Source: Gracilaria gracilis (lineage: Eukaryota; Rhodophyta; Florideophyceae; Gracilariales; Gracilariaceae). From it: a stretch of DNA of 64,000 bases. A program made the position numbers and the translations under genes. The stretch covers positions 186,001-250,000 of the forward strand of contig JARGSG010000056.1 in the NCBI GenBank assembly GCA_030374805.1, written 5' to 3'. The first letter of the stretch is position 1, and the number at the start of each line of letters is the position of its first letter. Positions 7,859 to 16,617 of the stretch are shown in pieces. The notes under the pieces were generated by a model. It was not told where the DNA came from, did no database searches, and was given only the letters and a program-made list of their open reading frames with translations.

Positions 7859-10708
7859 ATGTATCGTTTGGCCCGCTCTTCTTCTCTCTATCGACGTCTT
7901 TCAACAGCAACAAACACCCTGCCACAGCGTTCCGCAACCGCCACGCCAGCTGCAGATCTTTTTGACGATCATGTCACCAACAATATTCTGGCGTCGTCCA
8001 TCCCCACCTCTAACCTGACTCCTGGCGCTCCCGGTCACATGCGCGATGCCTTTCTGTATGCCCCTTCCGAGCAGTCCCAATATGAGCGGCAGCTACAGCT
8101 TGAGAAGCAAACGATCGAAACTGCTGTGCAGCGCTATCGGAAGATGGCGTCCGACGCCTCGCAGCGCGGCGATGTCGTCACTCACAGACCTGCTGCTGAT
8201 CTTTTGTATTCATGGTACAGTCCACTTAGTCTTGCCATTCGCGACGCATTGCAATCAGGTTGTCTATCTCCGACTCCGCAACCCGATGAGCGCTACCCAT
8301 TGAAACAAAACACAGCTCAGCTGTTGGCTTCCCTACCTCCCGATACCATCTCTGTCATCACGTTGCATACCATTCTCGGAACCCTTATTAGCGAAGCCAC
8401 TGGCGTACCACTCACTCGTCTGGCCTTGAACGTGGCAAACACAGTGCGAGCCGAAATTAACATCAAGAAGATCAATGCATTGCAACGAAAACAAAAACAA
8501 GCCGAACAACGTGTCACATCGCAGACGCAAGAAGAGCAAACACCGCCAAAGCGCAAGCCTCGAACACGAAAGGCACATGACGTACTCAACAAGGCGCTCA
8601 AGCACTCACCAAGCATAGTGTCGGCCGTCAATTTCGCCGCGCAACAAATTGCCGTACAGGATTCTACGTGGAGCTCAAGTGAGCTTGTGTTGATTGGCAC
8701 CAAGCTTATCGACCTCATGATTCGCACCGCAAAAGTACAAGCCGCCGATGGAAGCTTTGTTCCAGCAATTACTCATTTCAAGCGTTTCAAGAAGTCGGAG
8801 ATGACTACTGTTGGTATGGTGCAACTCACTGATAGTGCTATTCAAACCTTGAGCGAGAATGAGGTAGACCTTTCCTCCGTAGTTTCCCCCAAACGGCAGC
8901 CAATGTTGGTTCGACCGCGCCCGTGGCTATCACCGAATGAGGGTCCCTACCTGCGATGCCGTGCGCCGCTGGTACGAACAGTGGCGTCCGCGCAACAAGA
9001 TGTGAAGGACGCGCTGGCCGTGGCAGACTTGTCCACCTTATTTGAAGGTCTCAACGCACTAGGGGATCAGCCTTGGCGCGTGAATCGCTGCGTTTACGAT
9101 GTAGCGCAGGAGCTGTGGCGTCAAGGAGGCGGCATTGCCGGGCTGGTGACAAAGACCGACGCAGAGGTGCCGAACAAGGAGGACTTCATGCGGGAGCAAT
9201 TGGCAGCGTTTGAGCGCAGAAAACAAGAAATGATGGAATGGCGAGAGCAAGAGGAAGGGGAAAGTGATGAAGAAGAAATGGTGTTTGATGAGAAAAGAGC
9301 GTCAAGAAGACTACGTGCAGAGCGAAGAAAAGCCCAAAAGATGAATCGCGAGCTCCTCTCATTGAGAGCGGATACTTATCACAGACTGCATCAGGCGAGC
9401 CAGTTCGTGGGTGAGGACCGGTTCTGGTTGCCACATAACGTGGACTTTCGCGGGCGGGCGTATCCAATTCCAGTGCATCTGCAGCACATGGGATGTGACT
9501 TGACTCGTGCATTGTTGACATTCGCGTCGCCGGGTGTAGAGCTGGGAGAACGAGGCGTCTACTGGCTGAAGGTGCATCTTGCGAATTTGTTGGGCGCGGA
9601 CAAGCTGTCGTTCGAAGAACGAATAGAGGTGGCGGAGGCAGCGATGTCAAAAGCAATCGATGTAGGACGAGAACCACTTGAGGAGCAGAATGTTGAGTGG
9701 TGGAGCTCAGCTGAGGATCCGTTCCAGCTGCTGGCGGCGTGCTCGGAGGTGGCTGCGGCGGTGGGGCGACACGGAGGATCGCGCGCGATGGAAGGATACG
9801 TGAGCACGCTACCAATCTCGATGGACGGGTCTTGCAACGGGCTGCAACATTACGCAGCACTGGGGCGAGATGTGGCAGGAGGTGTGCAGGTTAATCTGGT
9901 ACCCAACGAGCGGCCGCAGGACGTGTACTCAGGGGTAGCAGAGCTGGTACGAGAGAAGATTGGGCGGTTGGCGGATGAGGGCGACGAGCTGGCGCAGCTG
10001 CTGCGCGATAAGATCACTCGCAAGGTTGTGAAACAGACAGTGATGACGAGTGTATACGGGGTCACGCTGATTGGGGCGCGGCAGCAGGTGTCGAACCGAC
10101 TGGCTGAGCTGGGAACGGTGCCAGAGGAGCGGGTGTTCGCGGCGTCGATGATGGTAGCGTCGTTGACGCTGTCGTCACTGGGTGACCTGTTCAGCGGGGC
10201 GTGGCGAACGATGGAGTGGCTGGCAGAGAGCGCAGCGCTGGTGGCGAAGACGGGCGAGGAAGTGCGATGGACGACGCCGATCGGATTGCCGGCGAGGCAG
10301 CCGTATCGGCGGCGAGACGGGCTGGTGGTGCGCACGCTGCTGCAGCGCGTGCGACTGCAGCGCGACGTAGGCGGCGCCGTATCGGCGGCGCGACAGCGGT
10401 CGGCGTTCGCGCCAAACTTTGTGCACTCGGTGGACTCGGCGCACATGGTGCTGACGGCGGTGGCGTGCCGCCAGGCGGGGCTCAACTTCGCGGCCGTGCA
10501 CGACTCGTTCTGGACGAACGCGGCGCGCGTGGACGAGATGAACGCGCTGCTGCGCGAGCAGTTCGTCGCGCTGCACGAGCGCGACCTGCTGCGCGAGCTG
10601 CGCGACTCGCTGGAGATGCGCTTCGCCGGCGTCAAGCTGCGCGCGCTGCCGCCGCGCGGCCACCTGCAGCTGCACGTCGTGCGCCACTCGCCCTACTTCT
10701 TCAGCTGA
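7859..10708 (+). CDS. Mitochondrial DNA-directed RNA polymerase, phage T7/T3-type
   Basis: A 949-residue single-subunit RNA polymerase that transcribes the mitochondrial genome. It begins with an Arg/Ser-rich, acid-free mitochondrial presequence (MYRLARSSSLYRRLSTA). Catalytic motifs follow in order: DFRGRAYP; motif A MDGSCNGLQHYAA with the first catalytic Asp (nt ~9821-9860); motif B KQTVMTSVYGVT with the catalytic Lys and Tyr (nt ~10030-10065); motif C AAVHDSFW with the second Asp (nt ~10494); and the conserved C-terminal YFF. The N-terminal ~430 residues contain a Lys/Arg-rich insert (near residues 205-240) and a Glu-rich stretch (near 465). It has no intron. Only one such gene is visible here. 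Plants have a separate plastid copy, but nothing in this leader suggests plastid import. Confidence 0.95.
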   Translation: MYRLARSSSLYRRLSTATNTLPQRSATATPAADLFDDHVTNNILASSIPTSNLTPGAPGHMRDAFLYAPSEQSQYERQLQLEKQTIETAVQRYRKMASDASQRGDVVTHRPAADLLYSWYSPLSLAIRDALQSGCLSPTPQPDERYPLKQNTAQLLASLPPDTISVITLHTILGTLISEATGVPLTRLALNVANTVRAEINIKKINALQRKQKQAEQRVTSQTQEEQTPPKRKPRTRKAHDVLNKALKHSPSIVSAVNFAAQQIAVQDSTWSSSELVLIGTKLIDLMIRTAKVQAADGSFVPAITHFKRFKKSEMTTVGMVQLTDSAIQTLSENEVDLSSVVSPKRQPMLVRPRPWLSPNEGPYLRCRAPLVRTVASAQQDVKDALAVADLSTLFEGLNALGDQPWRVNRCVYDVAQELWRQGGGIAGLVTKTDAEVPNKEDFMREQLAAFERRKQEMMEWREQEEGESDEEEMVFDEKRASRRLRAERRKAQKMNRELLSLRADTYHRLHQASQFVGEDRFWLPHNVDFRGRAYPIPVHLQHMGCDLTRALLTFASPGVELGERGVYWLKVHLANLLGADKLSFEERIEVAEAAMSKAIDVGREPLEEQNVEWWSSAEDPFQLLAACSEVAAAVGRHGGSRAMEGYVSTLPISMDGSCNGLQHYAALGRDVAGGVQVNLVPNERPQDVYSGVAELVREKIGRLADEGDELAQLLRDKITRKVVKQTVMTSVYGVTLIGARQQVSNRLAELGTVPEERVFAASMMVASLTLSSLGDLFSGAWRTMEWLAESAALVAKTGEEVRWTTPIGLPARQPYRRRDGLVVRTLLQRVRLQRDVGGAVSAARQRSAFAPNFVHSVDSAHMVLTAVACRQAGLNFAAVHDSFWTNAARVDEMNALLREQFVALHERDLLRELRDSLEMRFAGVKLRALPPRGHLQLHVVRHSPYFFS

Positions 10709-10935
10709 CGTCGTGCCACAGCGCGTGTGCCAGCGCTTACACGAGCCACGCCGCCTGCCGTGCTTTGCGTCGCCCCCACCCCCACCCCCACATGTGCATG
10801 CGTGCGCCGCCGCGTCCCACCCGCCTGCCCTTCACCCCCCGCCGCGCCATCCGTCGCGCGCCCATCTCCTTCCGCACTCCGCCCCTCGTACCTCCGCCCC
10901 CTCCCCCCTTCCCCCTCACCCCCTACCCTCCCACA

Positions 10936-12183
10936 ATGCGTGTCCGCCTTGACGCCCAGGGTCGACCGCGCCCGCCTGTTCCCCACCCTTCCTCCGCCGC
11001 GCCGCCGCAACCGCTAAACCCCGTTTCGCCGCCTTCAGCTTCCGCCGCACCCGCGCCCGTCGTTCGTCCACCACCGGCGCATCCGGCCCCTCCCCTGCGC
11101 CCCCTCTCGGCCGCAGCCCCACCCGCCCTTCTTGACGACGAGCGGGGTAGTGACAGCGGCGCCAGTGTCGCCACCGAGGGCTACAACTCGGAGGATGAGC
11201 ATCCGCACGCACGCATCGACCTACCCGTGCGCACGCAGCGCGAACGCGAGGTCGCCTTCGTCGCGCAGCTGGCCGCGCGCGGGCTGCGCGTCGTCGAGAT
11301 GCGTCCGGACGGTAACTGTCTGTTCCGCGCGCTGGCACACGCCGTGTGGAACGACGCTGAGAAACATGCGTCGCTTCGCGCCGCCGTCATGCAGTACCTG
11401 CTGCAAGAGAGGGACTACTATTCGCAGTTTGTTGCGGAGGATTTTGTGAGATATGTCAGGCGGAAGAGAAGGGATGGTACGCACGGCAATCATCTCGAGC
11501 TACAGGCTGCTGCCGAATTATTTGGTAGACCCATAGAGGTTTATGCTTACTCATCTACTCCTGCCACCGTCATTGAGGCGTGGGGCGCTGCTGCTACTGC
11601 TGACACATCGGCTACGCCGGAGCCTATTCGACTCAGCTTCCATCGCGGAAGCCACTACAACGCCTTGGAACCGTTCAACGCCCCGGATAAGAGCGCGAAG
11701 CGCGCAGCTGCTGAGGCGGCAGAGCACGCTGCATGGCGTGCTGCCGCTGATGCGCGTGCTACAGAGGAGGAGATTGAACGTGCCGTACTGGCACTTTCGT
11801 TGGTGGAAGCTAATCGCGAAGAGCATGTTGCTGGTTCTGCCAGTTCGTCCGCTGCTGCTGTGCCCAGCAGCGTATTGGCGCTCATTAATACGGGATACTC
11901 GGAAGAGAGTGCAAGTGAAGCGTATCGTGTTGCTGGACATGGCGGCTTGTCGGAGATGGTCCGGTACCTGACCAGTGACCGCTTTCAATCGAAGCGACTG
12001 TCGTCTGTACCTCAACGTCGACCACGCAGTAGCAAGAGCGAGTACCTGCCAGTTCCCAGGGGAACGTTTTCGGCTGAGACAAGGAACGAGCCGACGCTGG
12101 ATCGTTCCTTTGAGAGATCACTAACTATGGATAGGGATCCTGACGATTCAAAGTCGCGGACGAGTGAAGAGGGCGGTGCTTAG
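10936..12183 (+). CDS. OTUD5-like OTU deubiquitinase with UIM and UBA-like segments
   Basis: A 415-residue protein from the ATG at 10936. The same frame is open far upstream across the end of the polymerase gene, but that part is an antisense-type shadow. A Pro/Ala-rich N-terminus (1-75) is followed by the OTU cysteine-protease domain: RPDGNCLFRALAHAVW with the catalytic Asp and Cys, then YYSQFVAEDFVRYVRRKRRDG, GNHLELQAAAELFGRPIEVY and SFHRGSHYNAL with the catalytic His. This order and wording match OTUD5/DUBA, which cuts Lys48/Lys63 ubiquitin chains. Downstream are a ubiquitin-interacting-motif-like EEEIERAVLALSLVEA and a UBA-like SVLALINTGYSEESASEAY. The start lies only ~230 bp after the polymerase stop. 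Confidence 0.87.
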   Translation: MRVRLDAQGRPRPPVPHPSSAAPPQPLNPVSPPSASAAPAPVVRPPPAHPAPPLRPLSAAAPPALLDDERGSDSGASVATEGYNSEDEHPHARIDLPVRTQREREVAFVAQLAARGLRVVEMRPDGNCLFRALAHAVWNDAEKHASLRAAVMQYLLQERDYYSQFVAEDFVRYVRRKRRDGTHGNHLELQAAAELFGRPIEVYAYSSTPATVIEAWGAAATADTSATPEPIRLSFHRGSHYNALEPFNAPDKSAKRAAAEAAEHAAWRAAADARATEEEIERAVLALSLVEANREEHVAGSASSSAAAVPSSVLALINTGYSEESASEAYRVAGHGGLSEMVRYLTSDRFQSKRLSSVPQRRPRSSKSEYLPVPRGTFSAETRNEPTLDRSFERSLTMDRDPDDSKSRTSEEGGA

Positions 12184-12500
12184 TTGGGGTAGTACGAACT
12201 TGGTACTGTGAGGGTGGGGCGAACGGGTTTGTATGCGTCCTTGTGGTCGTGAGGCGCGTGGTCTGTAACTGCGAATATGTATAAGGGTGTGTTGGTTTTG
12301 TTAGGCGATGCTCAAGCTATTGCTGACTCGATGCGGTTTGACGTTGTTCTGGTTTTTCCTCTCCTTCATTCCTTTCTTAGGTTTCACATTTGAGAGCACA
12401 AGTGTAATTGATAAAGAATGGTCCTTTTTTTCCCGTTTGAGACTACTGTACGTTATTTTTTGTTCACGCAATTCGCGTTCACACAATTCGGATCGCTTGT
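12184..12500. other. Convergent 3' intergenic spacer
   Basis: Spacer between the ends of the OTU gene (+) and the methyltransferase gene (-). It contains several T-rich runs on each strand suitable for 3' end formation. No gene is seen. Confidence 0.5.
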
Positions 12501-13835
12501 TCAACTTGGGGAAAGCAGGATGACGCCCTTACGTATCATGTCACGAACGCCGTCCAGCGATAAGCTGGCTTTATCGGCCGCCTCCCCGACGGAGATGGAG
12601 TCCCGTTCCACAATCTGGGAGGCAAAACTATGTTCCTCCTCTGACAACATGACTGGAAAGTAGTCTCGGTCCATTAGCACGGTGCTGGGCCAGCCAGTGA
12701 TGCACTCAGATAGGCATGCGCTGGCATTTCTCAACAGCTCGTCATTGGACCAGTCTGTTCGATCGAGCGGTGGTTTTGTCAGGAAGAATTCAAAATGAGT
12801 CACTGATTCAGGGTCTAGTAATTCCACCAGTCGGTATTGCTCTCTCTCTGGTAGAGCCATGGCAGTATTCAAAAGTTCTTCATCATCCACAAGAAGTCGG
12901 GTCAGGTCCCATGTACGGGGGTTTGAAAAGGCGACAAATTGGAGACCTGAGTTGTCTATGAGTTTGAATAGGGATGGAATGTCGTAATCAACTTCTTGCG
13001 GATGAAGGTACATGTCTGCAAACGTGGCGTCCTTCTTGTTCTCTTGCGACCAGCGTTCATTTTCACGCGCCTTGAGTCGATTGCCATCTGGAAGCGCGGC
13101 GAACACCTGTCGACCTAGTCTAACGCCATTTTCAAAATCTTGTTTGCCCTCCTGTAGAATTCTCAATGCCTTCTGCATTAGTGAGATTTCCCATCGACCG
13201 TGTGCAGCATAAACAAAAATGTGCATGATACCACCAGGCTTTAATTTGGTTGCAAGGGCACTAAGCGCCTTTTCCGGATCCGGGGTATGATGAATGACGC
13301 CAACACAGTTTATGTGATCAAATTCGCCGTCCAAGTCTGCCACATCGAAGATACTCTTATGAATGAATTCACATCGATGCATCTTATCTGGCAAACTGCG
13401 TTCCATCCTCTCTTTTGCGACCTCTAAAGCACCGTTGGACAGATCAATGGCAGTGACGTGTGCCCCATCATTCAGGTGCACCAAGTACGAAGTAGACTCG
13501 CCAGTGCCGCAACCTGCATCCAGAATACGTAGCGGGCGATCTAGAACTTGAGGTAGACGAGCAGTACAGAATGCGTAGGCTGAAGGGTAATGCCAGCGCC
13601 AATTGTAGCCGATGGGAGCTTCGTCCAAAAGAGTCTCGGGGGGAAAAGGATACGTGTCGTACAGACGCTCTACTGTGGATGATATTTTCGCATCAGGTTC
13701 GTTCTCGGGCCTTGCTACCATACGCGGCTGAAGGTGGTTGCTTCGGCAACGATGCGAGGACTGCGAACGGGGTAGAGAGATGGGCGCACCAGGCACTCTA
13801 TTGAATGTGTATGGAGATGGGATGAAGGCGTTCAT
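12501..13835 (-). CDS. Class I SAM-dependent methyltransferase, probably plastid-targeted
   Basis: 444 residues from the Met at 13835, or 481 from a Met at 13946. The first is preferred because MNAFIPSPYTFNRVP followed by Ser/Arg/His-rich sequence looks like a red-algal transit peptide with an early Phe. The core is a Rossmann methyltransferase: RLYDTYPFPP, then ILDAGCGTGESTSYL (SAM-binding motif I), VTAIDLSNGALEVAKERM (motif II), FDHINCVGVIHHTPDPEKAL and LKPGGIMHIFVYAAHGR. The PFPP lead-in and the ~200-residue C-terminal region after the fold resemble a family of uncharacterised methyltransferases common in cyanobacteria, which would fit plastid origin. The C-terminal winged-helix-like tail ends in DMIRKGVILL. 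The substrate is unknown. Confidence 0.8.
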   Translation of the reverse strand: MNAFIPSPYTFNRVPGAPISLPRSQSSHRCRSNHLQPRMVARPENEPDAKISSTVERLYDTYPFPPETLLDEAPIGYNWRWHYPSAYAFCTARLPQVLDRPLRILDAGCGTGESTSYLVHLNDGAHVTAIDLSNGALEVAKERMERSLPDKMHRCEFIHKSIFDVADLDGEFDHINCVGVIHHTPDPEKALSALATKLKPGGIMHIFVYAAHGRWEISLMQKALRILQEGKQDFENGVRLGRQVFAALPDGNRLKARENERWSQENKKDATFADMYLHPQEVDYDIPSLFKLIDNSGLQFVAFSNPRTWDLTRLLVDDEELLNTAMALPEREQYRLVELLDPESVTHFEFFLTKPPLDRTDWSNDELLRNASACLSECITGWPSTVLMDRDYFPVMLSEEEHSFASQIVERDSISVGEAADKASLSLDGVRDMIRKGVILLSPS

Positions 13836-15165
13836 CGTGCAACGCCGTTTTCGATACGATACACAGCGCGGGATAATAGTTAACGGCGTCCGATCGAATA
13901 ATAAGCGTGAAGGGTGGACGACTGAGCAGAGAAAAAGATCGCCCAAAACTGCAGCAGCGGAGCTTTGTCAGACGGAGGAAGGGGAAGGGTTCGGTGAGTC
14001 GCATGAGATCCACATCCCGAGATTTGAGCTGGTGGCACAAGAAATTCCACATGAAGCGAAGCGGAGGAAATGCAGCAGTGAATCAGATTGCGGATTCTGC
14101 AGTATGACACATCATAGGCAGATATACGGATTAATTTTATTTTCGCCATATTATTACAGCTATTTAAGAAGATCATCATAATATTATTATGATATTGAGT
14201 ATATAATATGCATATCTCACTCCCCACATCATCGGTTTAGCCGTCTTCGATAATCTTCGGCAATGCCACATGTCTCTTGAACTGCAGAACTTGTCATTAT
14301 GCTGGAGAGCGTTAACCTTGAACATGCCACAGGCGTCATGACTTTGGATCCGATATGAATTCTCCGCATTTCTTCAGCACGCACCTCGCTTCGCCAGTGG
14401 GGAGTGACTCCCCGGGAGTCTCCACCAGCGCTGGAATACAATTCAAAGATCATGTGCTTGAAACGCGCCAAGTATCCTCTGTAAACCCGTGAGAACAACA
14501 AATAAAGCATATCCATGAACAGAGAACTGCACTACGCTACCACGCCACTTCGTCTCCATCACGGTAATCATTCTGCATTGAAAGAGACCGCCTCTCCTAT
14601 CCGTGATGGAGCTCTCAGCTATTCACTCCGCTTCCAAATTCGTTTGTCATAGCATAGCCGCATAACACAACAAGGGTAGATTCGTCATGAAAGAGAGAGA
14701 GAAGGTTGCCCTTTGGGAGTAGATATGGGACTGCAAAAGTGAAGCATTACATGTTTGCCAAAATGCCCGCTGATGTTTGTCGTGCAATTCACCATTGTGG
14801 TGGCCTGCAAGGCCAGGTCCACTTTACAGAATCTTCTTCTGACAGCGACTGCCCATATCTGGAACCCAGGCGCACAGTGCGGCATTATGTTTGAGGCTTT
14901 GTCCTGCTTTGTAGCCATGTTCATTCTATGAAGCATGCCCTCTTTGGCTGCACAGGTTGACTTGTACAACTGTACAGTCAGCGACCATGGTATGAAGATA
15001 CTGATTATCTAAGGTGAAGTAATGATCCTCGACTTCGCTTCTCATAAATGAGTTCGCCGACACGGCTCGTCGCGCTTTCATGGGGTTGCTTTCGCAACTC
15101 AGCCTTCGCAAGACCTTTCAGCGTTTGAAATCGTTCCCGCATAATTCTCGTCGTGATTTCCTTCT
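13836..15165. other. 1.3-kb region without a supported gene
   Basis: Spacer between divergent genes. It holds an AT-rich stretch at 14160-14215 (ATATTATTATGATATTG-like) and short frames only, the longest being on the minus strand at 14229-14516 (95 codons) and 14685-14969 (94 codons). Neither gives a protein I recognise. An unannotated intron-containing gene on the minus strand is possible but I cannot resolve its exons. Confidence 0.4.
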
Positions 15166-16617
15166 TTGTGCTGCTGTTGCGCACTTCCCTACGTCATGTA
15201 CAGCTCTCTATCTCACATCTTGATCAGCCATCCGGATAACAGCAGCATTTTGACAACATCGGACAATCGGCTTCCTTCGCTGTCCTACAATGGCGATTAT
15301 TACTCCGATCCCCAGGATCTTTGTTCTCTGGTTCGTGAAACCATTGGCGCCTCCTTCAGATTGGACTTTTTGCATTCCGATGCGGAAGAGTATTGTGAAT
15401 TCTATTACAGGGCCGCACTCCTCGTCTTTAATCTTCCATATCGTGACAAACCTGACGCGCCTCAACTGTATAAATGGGTGCCAATCAATCACGCTGACTC
15501 CGTAATTGTTCACCCACGTAGCGAGGCCGTACTGCAATACTTACAAAAGTACAAGGTTCGTGGTTTGGATGCGAACGCCGAGTACCTACGGCCACATTCC
15601 AGGGCCAATTGGTTCTGTGATGCCTCAAAGTGGTTCTCAGAGAAGGTTGAAGAGTTCAGTAAAACTCATGTGCAGGAGATTGTCAAACTGAGAACTGGGT
15701 CGAGCGCGTGTATACTTCGAGCGAAAACGTCGGCTGCGAATGAGTTTTACATGAAAACTGTGTGTTCTAGCAGACCATACGATGAAATCGGCGTCACACA
15801 CGCAGTAAGCACGGTACTGCCGCAGTACTTTCGCAAACCTTTTGTCATTGATCGAAACACAAACTGTATATGTATGGAGGACCTCGGAAAAGTGCTTGGT
15901 AATGAGGAATGTACACTTATGGAGAACTCCCAGCTTGTACTGGAAGTTTTAGACGAATGGGGTTCCATACAAGAAGTGTCGGTTGAAATGGTAAACGAGT
16001 TAAAAGCGAAAGGCGTGCCTGTGCTAGGCGGAAAAGAAATCATGAGTAAGCTTGAATCCATAGTGAAGGACCCGCAATGGTACAACGCTCAAATGGATGT
16101 GCTGAAGCGGCTTGAGATGAAAGAGTACGGTCGGGATGAATATGTTGAGAGGTTTCTTAAGTATGCGAATGAAGTTGTAGGCAAGGCGTCTGAATTTAAG
16201 GTGCCGCTAACGCTTGTGCATGGGGACCTCAATCCGGTGAATGTAGCATTAAGTTCAAGCGGTCGCTTTACGTTTTTCGATTTCGAAGCGACTTGCATTA
16301 GTTATCCTCTCTTGGACGCAATGAACTTCATGTTTATTTGTAATGAGTATAACACAGCAACCTTTGATGATCTGTGGTTTTACACGCAGCGATGGAGTGA
16401 ATATGAGAGTGAGTCAAGGCTAAAGGAATTGTTTGACGTGGTTTATGAAATCGAAAAACTCATTCGTGTATGTGGCGGTTATGAGTCCTGGCTGAAGGCA
16501 GAGTCAGGCGAAAGACTCCTGATGTACACTGAGATGGGCTCTCCGGTTTCTAAACATTTTGAAGAGTGGGAAGAATCGAAACAAGATACAAATGTGAAGA
16601 TGGTTGTGGACGGATGA
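15166..16617 (+). CDS. Aminoglycoside-phosphotransferase/choline-kinase-like protein
   Basis: Up to 483 residues; a second Met at codon 11 (15196) is possible. The C-terminal two thirds have the APH/choline-kinase type of protein-kinase-like fold. The catalytic loop is LVHGDLNPVNVAL (HGDxxxxN) and the metal-binding segment is FFDFEATCISYPLLDAMNF (the DFE equivalent). A weak ATP-lobe strand is seen around SSACILRAKTSAANEFYMKTV. The N-terminal ~150 residues, with SDPQDLCSLVRETIG, do not match anything I can name. Homologues of this layout are mostly bacterial proteins of unknown small-molecule substrate, so ancient transfer is plausible but not shown. Single exon. Confidence 0.7.
   Translation: MCCCCALPYVMYSSLSHILISHPDNSSILTTSDNRLPSLSYNGDYYSDPQDLCSLVRETIGASFRLDFLHSDAEEYCEFYYRAALLVFNLPYRDKPDAPQLYKWVPINHADSVIVHPRSEAVLQYLQKYKVRGLDANAEYLRPHSRANWFCDASKWFSEKVEEFSKTHVQEIVKLRTGSSACILRAKTSAANEFYMKTVCSSRPYDEIGVTHAVSTVLPQYFRKPFVIDRNTNCICMEDLGKVLGNEECTLMENSQLVLEVLDEWGSIQEVSVEMVNELKAKGVPVLGGKEIMSKLESIVKDPQWYNAQMDVLKRLEMKEYGRDEYVERFLKYANEVVGKASEFKVPLTLVHGDLNPVNVALSSSGRFTFFDFEATCISYPLLDAMNFMFICNEYNTATFDDLWFYTQRWSEYESESRLKELFDVVYEIEKLIRVCGGYESWLKAESGERLLMYTEMGSPVSKHFEEWEESKQDTNVKMVVDG

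Noticed and set aside
10201-10935. Upstream extension of the OTU frame, overlapping the end of the RNA polymerase gene
   Set aside because: The extension is a shadow of the polymerase coding sequence; homology starts after the ATG at 10936.
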